Assembly (NCBI GenBank): GCA_037893225.1
Contig: JAZGUH010000153.1
Span: 1,488,001-1,552,000, forward strand
DNA length: 64,000 nt
Direction of reading: 5' to 3'
Source of the DNA: Hippasteria phrygiana
Lineage: Eukaryota > Echinodermata > Asteroidea > Valvatida > Goniasteridae
The stretch's first letter is position 1, and each line of letters starts with the position of its first letter. A program made the position numbers and the translations under genes. Shown piece after piece: positions 19,897 to 30,896 of this stretch. Under the pieces are notes generated by a model. It was not told the DNA's origin, ran no database searches, and saw only the letters and a list, made by a program, of their open reading frames with translations.

Positions 19897-20455
19897 CAGT
19901 GGCGTAAATCTGTGTCGGCGAAGGGGGGGGGGGGGGGGGGGGGTGGGGGGGGGGGCGGACAACTGGAGACAATATGACATTAGGAGGCGCTGTTAATAAT
20001 ACAAAGGTCTGGTTACCCTCTGTACATCTGAATACAAATATGCACACTTATGTCCCTATGCCTGACAATACGGTTGTATTTAGATACCCAGCACGATATG
20101 GGGGATAAGGGTACCCCCCTTTTGTCCCTTACCCTAAGCACACTCCAGACTATTGTTACCTAACCCCCTCCCCCCCCCAGATTTCTGAAAGAATTCTTCA
20201 GATTGCGGGAACACAATGATCAACACAAAGGGGGGGGGGAGGGCTTTTCCCCCATATCGTACTTCATGTGTATTTAACGTTTTTGTAGTGTTAAAATTTT
20301 GAGTGTTGGAAAGTTACAAGATAACATCGAAATCATCATTTTTGTTGTTTGTCACCACACAAATCTGGGGGGGGGGGGGTCCAATGGCCCATCCCCCTTG
20401 TCAAAAAGTGGGGGTGGGGAATATATACCCCCATCCTCCGTGATTTACGTCCATG
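19897..20455. mobile_element. CAGTGGCGTAAATC hAT-type MITE, copy 1, with nested insertion
   Basis: Ends CAGTGGCGTAAATC and GATTTACGTCCATG. Flanks GTTGTAGA and GTTATAGA give an 8-bp target duplication with one mismatch, as in hAT elements. The body aligns with 35344-35803 (GGCGCTGTT, GTCTGGTTACCCT, CCCTATGCCTGACA, GGTCAAAAAGTGG). It is longer only because of an insertion at 20083-20269. Long G-runs are present. No ORF. Confidence 0.85.
20083..20269. mobile_element. 187-bp insertion nested in hAT-type MITE
   Basis: Flanked by GTATTTA on both sides (20076-20082, 20270-20276). The homologous site in the copy at 35344-35803 has a single similar GGATTTA, so this is a precise insertion with a 7-bp duplication. 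Its near-terminal inverted pair is ACGATATGGGGGA and CCCCCATATCGT. Confidence 0.7.
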
Positions 20456-22651
20456 GTTATAGAGCACACGGTAAAACGAACAACACAGTGACGGTATGCA
20501 ATGAAGGTATGAAACCAAGGATTTACTAATATAAACATCTTTAAGCGGATGGGCGTATGCCCATTTGTCCTTTTAAAAATGTATCCTGTTGGAAACAATA
20601 CACAGTCAACAAATGGGTGTTACTATGTATTAAATTACAAGCAACACGATTCGATATTTGAAATATCCAATCGTTGAAATCGCCATAACACGCGTCTTAT
20701 AGCCAACATGAATTCAGTTGAAGAACTGGGATCTTTGACCAATTGTTTTGAAGGTGTTTACACGTTGAATCCTCGACATCAAACTTGACAAAAAGTTACT
20801 CATCCCGCACATTTACAAAGAAAGGATGTACATGTACTGATAATGCAGCTCTTGCGAACGAGCTAAGCAGGTTGGTTCGATTGTACAAAACAACACTTCA
20901 ATATGTGCCATACATGTATTGTGAATATTTCTAAAAGATCACGAGGGCAATATTTTACTATTTTGTTCCTCATGCGATGTGCCTACATGTAAATGTATAC
21001 GGTACATTGAGTTTGCTGCCATGCAAAAAACAAATCTTTTTCTCTGACCTTTAGCACAAATTTGCCTTGGCTTGATGGAAAGCATAATACACAAGATAAT
21101 CTATGCAGAATTTTCATGTCTGGTAATCTGCAGTCATATTGCAATACGTTGATATCCAAGGGCACATTAAGCTGCAGTTTTGCAAATCATGTGACTACGA
21201 AAACAATTTCAGCTCTATATACATGTATATCATTCAGGTCTGTTAAAGCAGGAAAATGGGCGGACAATTAACGTTCAAAAACGTGACACACCAAAGCACA
21301 ACTTGAAAACATGGTGTACTCCAAAACTATTTCAACATTATAGTACATCATTTGGAAACTGCACAATTAGCACAATTGTTGTTGTTACATGATATCTCCA
21401 ATCGTTTTTTCCCCACGTTCTGTGTAACTACACATACATCCTATTAAAACGAGGATTCGGCTAGGCCTGCATAGCAGGTCCAGCGGCAAATTATCATTTG
21501 AGCGGGCAATTAAGTGCCTTTTTAAAACTTGATAAAGGAAAGTATAAACAGGGTCACATTTTCAAAACTGTTTCTATATTTTGTTAGTATTATTGCATCA
21601 TTTAAAAATTGCACATGCAAAATGTTCTTTCTGTTCTTATTTACATGGAACTGCAAAATGAACCAGGGTTGTTGTCGTTTACATGATACATTCCACGGTT
21701 ATTCCAACGTCCTCTACAATTTACTCTGGGGCATGGCGTGGTTTTGAAAGTAAAGGTTTGAAAGGAAAGGTCAAGGTTAAGCGGTAATTTAAACAGACGC
21801 GTAATGATCCTTGATGTTTTTTTATGGCATCGCCGAGTCAGAAGGACGTCGGAAATTGTAATATTCCTTTCCTTTCACACGAATAATTCGGTCTGAAAAT
21901 TCTCCATTGCTGCCAAAAAACTAAATGGTCAACATTATGCAGGGAAAGAATTACAAAATATAAAAGCTATATATTTTGGACTCTGCATACTATGATATCA
22001 TTTAGGAACAATGCGTTATAGACGTAAAAGATCAGCAGCCCGTAATGCTTGTCGAGATAAAAAAACAAAGGTAAGATATTAACACAATCGATTGTTTTGT
22101 CTATTTGAGAAAAATGTGCAGCCATCAAATATCGGTGTTTAAAGTCCATCAAAAAAATTCCAAGGCTGCTAACCATTTGCTAATATACGTTCCAAATCGC
22201 GAATAATACTGTAAAGAAGTATGAAATAATACTATCAAGAAAGATCGATGATATTTTAGCATACCGGTACTTTGCAACCCGAACTCTCACGTTTAAAATG
22301 TATCTTTTCATTAAACGGTTTAAGAATTTTGTTTTGGTGAAATCTGAATCAGTGGCGTAGCGATGGCTATTATTATTACTATTTTTTGTTGGGGTGGGGG
22401 TTAACCCCACGATTCCCCCGAAAAAGTAAGAAAAAGGAAAATGAGGTTGTAGGAAAAAGACCGAGTCTTACCTAATCCATAGTTACAAACTTTCCCCCCA
22501 GTCGGAAGATTTCATTATCTTTTTCCTGATCACCCCTGCCCTAAATCTCACAACGATTCTGCTCTGAATTATTACTGGCTGTGAAACAAGGAGTTGTAGC
22601 ATTTTATCATATCAAATACTCCATGACTCTGACTGCCAAATCAAGTTGAAT
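20456..22651. other. Long intergenic stretch downstream of the GPCR
   Basis: No supported gene. A solitary hAT-like end, CAGTGGCGTAGCGATGG, lies near 22352. Three diverged copies of a motif like ATCATTTGGAAACTGCACAA lie near 21350, 21597 and 22000. The GPCR 3'UTR should lie at the right edge, but no clear polyadenylation signal is visible. Confidence 0.35.
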
Positions 22652-24010
22652 TCAGGCAAGCGAGTCTAGCTCCTCCTGGCTTTCGGCTCGTAGAACCTCC
22701 TGCTTCGGCCTGCCGCTTCCCCTGGAGGAAGCTTCAGAAGGTTCTCCCCGGTCACGCTTGTACGTCCGCCTACAAAACCCACACCGGCGAAAGAACCGCT
22801 TGACGGCGCCCCTAAAAGCCTGGTTGGTGGCACCGTATATAATGGGGTTGCAGGCACTGTTGAAGATACACTGCCATTGGGATAAAGCACTCGCCCAGAA
22901 ACCTATGGGCTCACATCTCAGAGCTTGGATGATATGGATGATGACATAGGGCGTCCAACACACCACGAACGTTCCTATCAGTACGGTGACTGTGATGACG
23001 GACTTGCGTTCCTTCACGAAGACCTTGGCCACCTTCCGGGCGTTGCCCAGGCTGAGTTTCCGAAGATTCACCGGGGTGGCTGGGACTACCGGTGTGACTC
23101 CGTCCGCTATGGACTGGCTGTCCGGAGTACTGCTGTCCGGCGTATTCGAGGGACCAATGTCGGACCGGGTGGAACCGTTTTTAGACGGCGTCATCGGGTT
23201 GAGTTCGATCGCTCGGCGATACCTTACATCCAGACGGTTCATGGTTCGAGCCATGCGTAACATTTTAAAGTATGAATATATTATGACCATTGCAGAGGGG
23301 AGTAGAACGAAGAATATCATAACCCACATGTAGATGGGTTCGGTGTGCCACAGAATGTTACACAGTGCTGTGTTGGGCAGCAACCCAACTCCATCCCACA
23401 AGCCCGACACGGGAAACACGGACGCCACGGCTGAGTACATCCACAGCACGGCACAGGTGAATAACCCCCTCCCAAATGTCATCTTTGTCTGGTACTCAAA
23501 CGGGCACACCACATACAGGTATCTCTCGTAGCTGACGAACCCCAAGGAAAGTATGGACACGGAGCACAGCAGACAGATGAAGAAACCGACGAACTGACAG
23601 AGGAACCCCTCACTCCCGCTGGGCCAGACGCATGTGAAGGCGTAGTACACGGAGGGGGGCTGGCTGATGATCCCCAGAAGAAAGTCTCCCACGGCCAGAT
23701 TCAGAATGACCAGGAAGGACACGTTGTGGAGCTGCCTGTCCGTCACGATGACCAGGATGGTCAGTCCGTTACCCAGGACGATCAGGACGAAGCTGACCAG
23801 CCCCAACACGGCCTGGACGTAGCGAGCCTCCCAGTCCGCCGAGCAAGTGTGGTTCGCGTACAGGTCCCCGCACATGGCGTTGGGCCAAACGGGAATGTGT
23901 ATTAATTCCGAGTCGTTCGATGTCACCACCACGACCGAGTTATCGTAAGCGCACTGGGTGTGGGCCACTGGCGGAAACTCCGTCACGGCAGCCCGTATGT
24001 CAGACGTCAT
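22652..24010 (-). CDS. Orphan class A (rhodopsin-like) G-protein-coupled receptor, intronless
   Basis: 452 residues with seven hydrophobic segments and the class A signature residues. These are Asn81 (1.50, LGNGLT), Asp109 (2.50, NLAVGD), Cys138 (3.25), E-R-Y at 162-164, Trp190 (4.50), Cys217 in loop 2 for the disulfide, Pro238 (5.50), CWTP at 351-354 and NPIIY at 388-392. Helix 8 (FRGAVKRFF) and a CGFC pair for palmitoylation follow. N-glycosylation sequons occur at Asn32 and Asn53 in the ~60-residue N-terminus. There is no signal peptide. Position 3.32 is Ile, not Asp, arguing against a monoamine ligand. No retinal-binding Lys lies at 7.43, so it is not an opsin. The third intracellular loop (about 252-335) is long, Ser/Thr/Pro rich and basic. 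The frame is intact, and its GC content is higher than that of the flanks. Ligand and G-protein coupling cannot be told from sequence. Confidence 0.93.
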   Translation of the reverse strand: MTSDIRAAVTEFPPVAHTQCAYDNSVVVVTSNDSELIHIPVWPNAMCGDLYANHTCSADWEARYVQAVLGLVSFVLIVLGNGLTILVIVTDRQLHNVSFLVILNLAVGDFLLGIISQPPSVYYAFTCVWPSGSEGFLCQFVGFFICLLCSVSILSLGFVSYERYLYVVCPFEYQTKMTFGRGLFTCAVLWMYSAVASVFPVSGLWDGVGLLPNTALCNILWHTEPIYMWVMIFFVLLPSAMVIIYSYFKMLRMARTMNRLDVRYRRAIELNPMTPSKNGSTRSDIGPSNTPDSSTPDSQSIADGVTPVVPATPVNLRKLSLGNARKVAKVFVKERKSVITVTVLIGTFVVCWTPYVIIHIIQALRCEPIGFWASALSQWQCIFNSACNPIIYGATNQAFRGAVKRFFRRCGFCRRTYKRDRGEPSEASSRGSGRPKQEVLRAESQEELDSLA

Positions 24011-25121
24011 GACTACGCAATATTTATTGCTCCTATTATTTGCTTTTTCTTTCTACACTGGAAGGCTGGTGTAATGATTATCCAACGGAGTCAATAGCAA
24101 CGTCCATTTAGCTGGGCCGCACTTCGTAAATTCGGTGTGTTTCGCGAATAGAATCACAATGCGAGTCCATGGTTTCCACTACTTGTTATTTCTTTCATAA
24201 TTAATGAATAGACCAGCGCGTCCGTCGGTGTTGTAAATCTCAAATCACACAAGTGCCGGCACATTAATCATCAAAGAAAGCCACGCTAAACGCTGCACAC
24301 TTGCACTGCGCACTCAGTATAGTAGCGTAAATCACTCAAGTCCTGATGGGGCGCTGAGCGTTGATTCCTCCGTTGCGTTCACGTTAAGTTATGTCGGTGG
24401 TTCTGGCGTGTACTGCAGTGTTCGTGACGACATACCCCCAGGGAACTGTCAACACATGTAAACATACCACCACATTTCTAAGCAGAACTTAGTCATTTTT
24501 ACTTGGCATTCAATTGCAACGTGCCTGCGGCGTCCCTGAATTTTCAGAGTGTGACGGGATGAATCGTGGGTGATCACAACCTTGCGATCACAAATTAACT
24601 ACCCACGAGGTTACATCCATACGAACAGCCGGGTAGGCCTACTTATGACTCAAAATACTGTTGAAGAGAATCTGCAGCCTTTGTTGCGAAGTTGATGGAG
24701 CGGACAAAGGCTCCGTCGTAACGTGGAGTGTGCTACACACAACAAAAGTGGCTTGGCCTTTTACTATTGAGTTACCACGCTTACTAAGGAAGTAATCTAT
24801 TGTGGTCGCAGATGAATGTTGATCATATATGTACACTGTGCATTGGGCTTATCCGCACAAGTGTTCAAGTACACAAGCCAGCGTGGCATAATTAATTGGC
24901 TTGAAAACATAACTGAACGCTTGCATTGATTGTTTTCATTGTATCCTTCGGGTCGATCAGTGAGTGGATCAATCCAGGCACACAGCGGAATAAAGGTACA
25001 ATGTATCTATTGATCATTTTCAATAATGTACGAGTGATCATTTGAAGCCGCGTGCGCATGCGCGCGCAGGCGGCTACGTGGTCCTGGTCACTACTCACCC
25101 AGGGTAAAAATCCACGTATTA
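24011..25121. other. Upstream region of the GPCR
   Basis: Should include the GPCR promoter and 5'UTR (transcribed leftward). I see no clear TATA box, splice acceptor or shared repeat. The short ORFs are not supported. Confidence 0.35.
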
Positions 25122-25123
25122 TA

Positions 25124-25331
25124 GAGGAATTCCGAATTGACGAAAATAACACCGATCTGCGCACTTCCTGGTTTGAAAGCGAAAATCTGAATGCGCTGCG
25201 CTGCCTTTTATCGCGTGATTATAAGTTCATTTATGCATGAATTAATTTGTTGAATAGCGCTGTTTTGTTTAGCACTGACATTCTCGCTTTCAACCCGGAA
25301 GTGCGCAGACGGGGCTAATGTGAAATTCCTC
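25124..25331. mobile_element. GAGGAATT MITE with TA target, complete copy
   Basis: Ends GAGGAATTCCG and GGCTAATGTGAAATTCCTC, each followed by TA. The interior TTTTGTTTAGCACTGACATT matches the copies at 3016-3378 and 50401-50813. Subterminal CTGCGCACTTCC and GGAAGTGCGCAGA also pair. It is non-coding. Confidence 0.8.
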
Positions 25332-25602
25332 TATTGCTATAGACTAATCCGGCGACCAAAATTAGAAGCATTTACTGCGGTGGCGAGGCGCTCGCGTGCG
25401 TGTTAGACGCACGCGCTCGACGCAGCTTCGACCAACAGGGTGTTTACAACTTGCCAAAATGCGCACGCGACTCAAATGAAAGAACACGGGCAGCCTGCAC
25501 GCGAGCGCGGCACCACTGTAAAAATGGCGTCGGCGAATTCCTGTATACTCATGGTGAAAAATACTAATTGCCCTTGAATGGTAGAAATATGCCCATATTA
25601 AA
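25332..25602. other. GC-rich intergenic patch
   Basis: Contains many GCGCG and CGCACGCG words, which could be a small CpG-rich island. No ORF with support. Confidence 0.3.
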
Positions 25603-25692
25603 AAAATCAAATCAAATCAAATCAAATCAAATCAAATCAAATCAAATCAAATCAAATCAAATCAAATCAAATCAAATCAAATCAAATCAAAT
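25603..25692. repeat. (AAATC)n microsatellite
   Basis: About 17 perfect copies of AAATC/ATCAA. Confidence 0.97.
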
Positions 25693-25696
25693 AAGA

Positions 25697-25757
25697 ATTG
25701 TGCCAAGATAGAATATATAACTGTGCCAAGATAGAAGATATAACTGTGCCAAGATAA
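25697..25757. repeat. Short tandem repeat, unit about 24 bp
   Basis: TGTGCCAAGATAGAA.ATATAAC occurs two and a half times in a row, directly after the microsatellite. Confidence 0.8.
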
Positions 25758-27112
25758 CTTGAGCCGTAGACCAAACTCCAAAGATCATGGTATTCATGCC
25801 AAAAGGTTGAAGGGTGATTTAATCATATTCTGTATTCGACGGGTACAAGTTTTGCAGTAACATTATTTCAGGTCATCGAGTACACAAACAACCCGTATCA
25901 GGCAACAGTCTCTTTATATCTTTATATAGACGCTATCAGCTTTACGATTGATGGTTTGTTTCTGTCTTTATAGCGTAAAACTAATATTTTTCGGTTTTAA
26001 TGTTTCCATTCTATATTACTGTTTAATTATTGCTGTTTAAGTGCGCCGTTTTTCTTCTGTTACATGTTCATAGTGTTGACGGAGCTGAAAATAAATGTGA
26101 ACCGAACTGCACTGAAATGTTTTAAGTTGTAAAGTTGCCATTTCCCAGCGTCAATACACAGTCATCCAAAGGAGTTTCAATGCAACATGCAAATCTCCAG
26201 TACGGTAAAACGGCATAATGAACACGAGCTCGATTTTTCCAACTAATTTGTTGCCCCCCGATCCATCCGAAGAGTCATCCGGTTGTTGTCCAATAATGCA
26301 GTGGTGAAGAGTGATGGCGATTTTGTCAAGTGTGTACTCAAGGCTCCATTGGCGAGCCGTCCGCTTTTGTCAGAGAAACAAGAGAGGTCGAAATCACCAT
26401 TGAAATCTGAGGGAGAGGTCTTCTCTAATAGAATTACGGTACATCGTGCTGACCCGTCTCCGGAGCCTGAATTTACAACGAAACGTAGTATATTTCTCCA
26501 TGATTGAGGGCAGGACTTCGACGAGCTTTGATAGCGTCTCATATGATAGTTTATTTCAATAGATTGTTAGTATACTGTCCTTTATATTGTATACCAGTAG
26601 GTGGGTATTTTGTTTTGGTTTAAAAACTATTCACGTCACACAATGAATATGCTTCTCCCACTAAGGATGTGCGAAGTCGTTATCAGATAATTTTGTAAAT
26701 AAATAAATGCAGGAACTAGGACAAAAATAATTCAGAAATGTTAAAAGTATAGGCCCTACACAAATATACAAACTCTTAACTAAAATGTAGAGCGGTTATA
26801 CAACTTGTTGCTTTGCTGAAGCATATGTACCGACGTGCCCAGGGTTATTCCAGTACATGAGTTTTCAAGTAGTCGGATAGGGCGTATGGGTCATTCATTT
26901 TTCTGACATCAACGTATGGAATTTGGAGGTATTCAAAGGTTTAATTCAAGGATAGCTTCCAGGATAGCTTCTGCACTCTAAAATAATAATCAGACTCCCT
27001 GCACAAGAAGTAACCAGTAATGAGATGATACAAATGATGAAATTTGTTCATTTAAATTATGTCAAATGTCACATAACCTTTAACCTCACCCTAACCCGGT
27101 CCCTATCGGCAC
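25758..27112. other. Intergenic, one unassigned minus-strand ORF
   Basis: A 99-codon ORF at 26243-26542 (-) and its overlapping 74-codon antisense partner have no recognisable domain. The remaining sequence is AT-rich. Confidence 0.3.
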
Positions 27113-28028
27113 CGCGTTCGATTACTTACCCCGCGCTTACTCGTGCAAGCGCGAGCCTGTTCGATTTAGCTCTCACGTGACTTCTCGCGCTTACTCGGGC
27201 CTGGCTCTACTAACCGACTCGCGGGTTAGTAGGGTAAGTATCCAATAAGGCCATGCTAAAAACATGGCTGCCACGTCCGACGATGCGCCAGCGGTGGGAA
27301 AAATAATTCAAAACAGCGACAAATATTTCTTTCCAAATTACTCTGGACGATTAACGTAAATGTGTACATTGCTAATGAAGCACCATGGCTCCAGGCAAGT
27401 ATGTCAGCTTATTTAAAACCAATCCACTTTAAAATAGGGCTTCGATTCTGTCTGTCCATCAATCATGGACACTAAAGGCAGATTCATGAAAATGTTAAGT
27501 TGCTTCAATTCTTTTAAATATTATATCACTGAAAAGAGTAAAAAAAATAGATATGAGGGGCCATTGGTCATGATAGGTTAACCCTAGTAGGCCCTATGCA
27601 AAGCTATGGATTTTTGTTGATTAAATTGTTGGTCATTTTGGAGGCCAATTTTAGTTTAAAAATTGTGACCATATTGCTAAATTGCTAAAAAAATAATTGG
27701 AAATTTGAGCCTCTTTCATTTCTTATAAATTTGTTATAAAAATAAAAATAATTCTATGAGTTATTAAAATAGAAACAATTAACAAACACCATATATTTGT
27801 CAATAAATTATCAAAAAATAAATAAAAAACAAATTATAAGCTGGTCACAGCGCTGACAGAAAATTGGGTATTGCAAATAGCGCCACCAGGCCTACTGGCG
27901 ATGTTGTCACTGGCCGCGTGACGTCACTTGGGTGACCCGAGATCGTTCGTTTACTCTAACGTACTGCGCATGTGCAACTTTCCCCGATGTTGGAAGCACG
28001 AATAAGCGCGGGTAAGTAATCGAACACG
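27113..28028. mobile_element. TIR element ending CGTGTTCGATTACTTACC
   Basis: The left end CGCGTTCGATTACTTACC and the right end GGTAAGTAATCGAACACG are inverted, and the pairing extends into CGCGCTTACTCGTGC for about 35 bases. The body is 916 bp and AT-rich. It contains a 31-codon micro-ORF at 27264-27359 (MAATSDDAPAVGK..., good start context) of unknown worth. Both flanks contain CCCTAA-like words, so it may have landed in degenerate telomere-like repeats. Confidence 0.72.
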
Positions 28029-28754
28029 CTGACCCTAAACCCAACCTTAACACTATTTCTCACCCTAATGCACACCTTTAGCCGGCCTTACCCTACATTT
28101 CTCATTGCTTTGGTTTACGGGGCCTACGGAGCATGCGCACTAAACCATACGAGTCGGATTTTCAGGAGTATATTCGAACCAGAGATTATATATTTTAAAG
28201 ACCAACTAAAACCCCAATTTGTTTTGACTTTTTGGACTTATCTGACAGTTTATGCCTCCCCAAAACTAACGTAACAAGTTTCATGATTCTGAAAAATATA
28301 AAAAAATGTTTTTGAGCCTTTTCCTTCTGAGCCACTTTTTTTGACTCGATTCAGAAAAGGCCGAGGTCAACTGCGTGCCGTATCGCGAGAGTATTGACGT
28401 ATACGTGTAGAAACATATGACGTCACTGTATTATACGATAATGTTTTACGTAGAGTCTGTACGTATTTTTTGTCTAAGGCTAGTATTACTTGCTGTGCTT
28501 TTTGCACATGATTCAGGTGTAACACTACGGTAAACATATTTTAAAGTGTTGACATCTTTGTAAGACACATTTAGAATTGGGGTTGTAGGCTTGTTCTTGC
28601 TGAAAAGCTAGTTATGATTCATACTTTCCTTTGTTTGCAGTCGGCTTTTATTGGGACCTGCGCGGTGAGTTGTGTGTGAGCTGATGCTATACTCTAGTCT
28701 GGCGACTTTGCTTATGCAGCCCTCTTAAGGACCCGCACCTTCTCAGAACTATAC

Positions 28755-29138
28755 TCCTTAAGTACATTTAAATCGGAGCTACGTAAAGCCATCTATCAGT
28801 GATATTTCTGTCATTTACGCTGATCTGCGGAGTTATAAACTTGGTTGCCAAAATACTTTGGAGCCGGATGGGAATTTCCCCTTGTTTTTCACCCTAAAAG
28901 GTTTTTTCGCGGGTTTTTCGCCCATCCCGTATATCAGGAATAGACTTCTGGAGAGTTGAAAAGTTAACCGAAAATTGATTTATTTGTGTAAACATTATTG
29001 TATTTGTTTAAATATTTTGTATGAATGTGTAAATATTCAGTTTTAACTAATAATATGCAGGGCCCCAATGGAAACCAGTTTCAAACTGTTTGGGCATACC
29101 CTGGGTAAAGAAATGTAATAAATAAATAAATAAATACA
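28755..29138 (+). mobile_element. 5'-truncated non-LTR retrotransposon nested in copy 1
   Basis: This segment is absent from the sister copy at 51432-52786. It begins with the end of a reverse-transcriptase ORF, LSTFKSELRKAIYQ then TGA at 28800, and ends with GGGCATACCCTGGGTAAAG and an (AATA)n tail at 29115-29137. This is the form of an L2/CR1-like 3' end. The exact left boundary is uncertain. Confidence 0.7.
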
Positions 29139-29190
29139 CACAATTTCTGTTATAAGGTACCAGACTAAATCGCATGCAGCGCGTGCGGTA

Positions 29191-29616
29191 CTATGCGTGT
29201 ACAATGCATGTTGAGTCAAGCGAGCGTGGACAGGGAGGGAGACGGCCGGGGCTCTGGCTGCTGGAGCCGGCAACCGCAGGCAACGTCGTTGTGGTCTGGT
29301 GGTGCGCGTGAGTCCGGGACAGGATTGGAATGCTCGGTGCATTTAGAGTTGGAATGGCTCCAGCCTTCAAACGGAATTGTGCCTTCAAACCCAGCTGAGT
29401 TTTCATACTAACACTATCATCAATACAGTCTTTGGCGAAATGTTCTGCACATATTTTCGACCATTTCGACAGCCCAAAATCAGATCTTGTATTGCCTACA
29501 AAGCGGACCCACTGTCGCCTTTGAACTCCATTCAGCACTGGGAATCGCAGTAAGGTTAGGTCAGGGTTTTTGTCGCTGTTCCTCGTGCAACCCCCAACTA
29601 CACACGACCGAGGCAT
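29191..29616 (-). CDS. THAP-domain protein, copy 1
   Basis: 141 codons. Residues 1-91 form a THAP zinc-dependent DNA-binding domain: MPRSCVVGGC with C5 and C10, FPVL at 25-28, Trp36, and C56-x2-H59 (CAEH). The AVPTIF-type box appears as AIPTL at 87-91. The first 91 residues are almost identical to copy 2 at 52097-52444. After the domain the two copies diverge in frame, giving a Thr/Pro-rich tail here, so the tail is probably non-functional or past a lost splice site. THAP domains bind DNA in host regulators and in P- and Kolobok-type transposases. Location inside a TTAA element argues that this is the transposase's N-terminal exon, not a cellular THAP gene. Confidence 0.8.
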   Translation of the reverse strand: MPRSCVVGGCTRNSDKNPDLTLLRFPVLNGVQRRQWVRFVGNTRSDFGLSKWSKICAEHFAKDCIDDSVSMKTQLGLKAQFRLKAGAIPTLNAPSIPILSRTHAHHQTTTTLPAVAGSSSQSPGRLPPCPRSLDSTCIVHA

Positions 29617-29984
29617 AATGAATATCTCAGAACCATGCTCATACTGAAATCATATCAAAATTAGACAAAATAGACGGGAAAACGGAGGAGTTATGTCGAC
29701 AAAAACTCTTCCAGCTGCATCAACTCCACGTACGTACATGCATAGTGTTTGGCTGTAGCATCAACCGACTCTACACGTGTACGTCACGGGGTCACGTACA
29801 TACATTTAACATACATAATGAGCTTTCGCGAAACAAGATAAATGGTTCAGAATAACAACCCTTTTTTTTTAAATATAAAATCCCTCTCGTCTGCAAACTA
29901 ATATCCATCAGTTAAAAGAGTATTTAAACTGTCGGAAAAGTCCAAAAAGTCGAATTTTTGTTTGCCGTTTTAGTTGCTCTTTAA

Positions 29985-30736
29985 GGTAGTGTGCAAACGT
30001 ATTCAGGCCGTCTTGACATGGAGGAGGAGCATAGACTTTGCACGGGAAACCCGCTCTTATTAGTCCCCGGTGCCATAAGAAACGATGACTCAGTTCACGA
30101 ACTAGAGACGTGTGCTCTAAATGTCAGAAAAGAAGCCCTCGAACCGAATGCAGTCAGTTCCGCTATAGGCATAGTTAAAAAAAATGTTTATCGTGCCCGT
30201 CTGATTCCTTTTTTTCTGAGGCCGTACTCTTTTCTCGAATGAAAATTGTAAACATATAAAAAGAAGAGAGGAAGTAACTCCATGTTGATCTATTATACAT
30301 GTTTTGGATCGATTTGGTTGACTTCACTGTCGGGGAAGCCATCTTGAAAAAAAAGGTGCGCCCATCTTGGAAAATACTGCCTGACAAGATCCCCTCCCTC
30401 CTGTTTTGAAAAAAAGGGCATGACGATAAACATTTTTGGTAATTCTGCCTGATTATCAGACCTCTACGCGCTAAATTGCAAAATAGTTCCGCTGAGTGGA
30501 TCAGGCTATACAAGAGAGGACTTTTTTGGGACAATGGGGGATTAGGGATAACAATGACACCGAGGACTGGGGCGGAGTCCTCGGGAGAATTTCGTGTACA
30601 AACCTTATGGGAGCTGTTCGGAAAAAGTACAAACAAAGGGAACAAAAGAAGGGTTCCATTCATGGTCCTCAGAAGTATAGGAAAACGCACAAGGGTATGT
30701 TACGTGTGTGTGACGTGTACGTGCACTGTATATATC
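29985..30736. other. Intergenic, unassigned ORFs
   Basis: Short overlapping ORFs on both strands (83 and 171 codons) with no recognisable motif. Confidence 0.3.
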
Positions 30737-30896
30737 TCCGAGGACAAGAGAAGAAAGGAAACACAAAGAAACCTTTCAGTCCTCGAACGTAGAGTCTTTT
30801 GTTGAAATCGGTCCTCGAACGTAAGGATATGTGCTTAGTCTATGGGGGTTGGTTATATTAAAGGAACAATAGGAAACACAAAGCATTGTCCTCGGA
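30737..30896. mobile_element. TCCGAGGACAA MITE, copy 1
   Basis: Ends TCCGAGGACAAG and TTGTCCTCGGA are inverted over about 160 bp. A second copy lies inverted at 47992-48148 and shares GGAACAATAGGAAACACAAAG and the interior CATAGACTAAGCAC. Confidence 0.72.

Larger units (their letters stand above)
28199..29980. mobile_element. Kolobok-like TTAA element with THAP gene, copy 1
   Basis: Ends AGACCAACTAAAAC and GTTTTAGTTGCTCT are flanked by TTAA on both sides (28195-28198, 29981-29984). The body matches 51432-52786 nearly throughout and adds a non-LTR insertion around 28755-29138. TTAA targets plus a THAP-domain ORF are the combination known for the Kolobok superfamily. No DDE transposase domain is seen, so the element is non-autonomous or decayed. 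Confidence 0.82.

Noticed and set aside
22925..23333. Plus-strand ORFs of 111-115 codons
   Set aside because: Antisense of the GPCR coding region.
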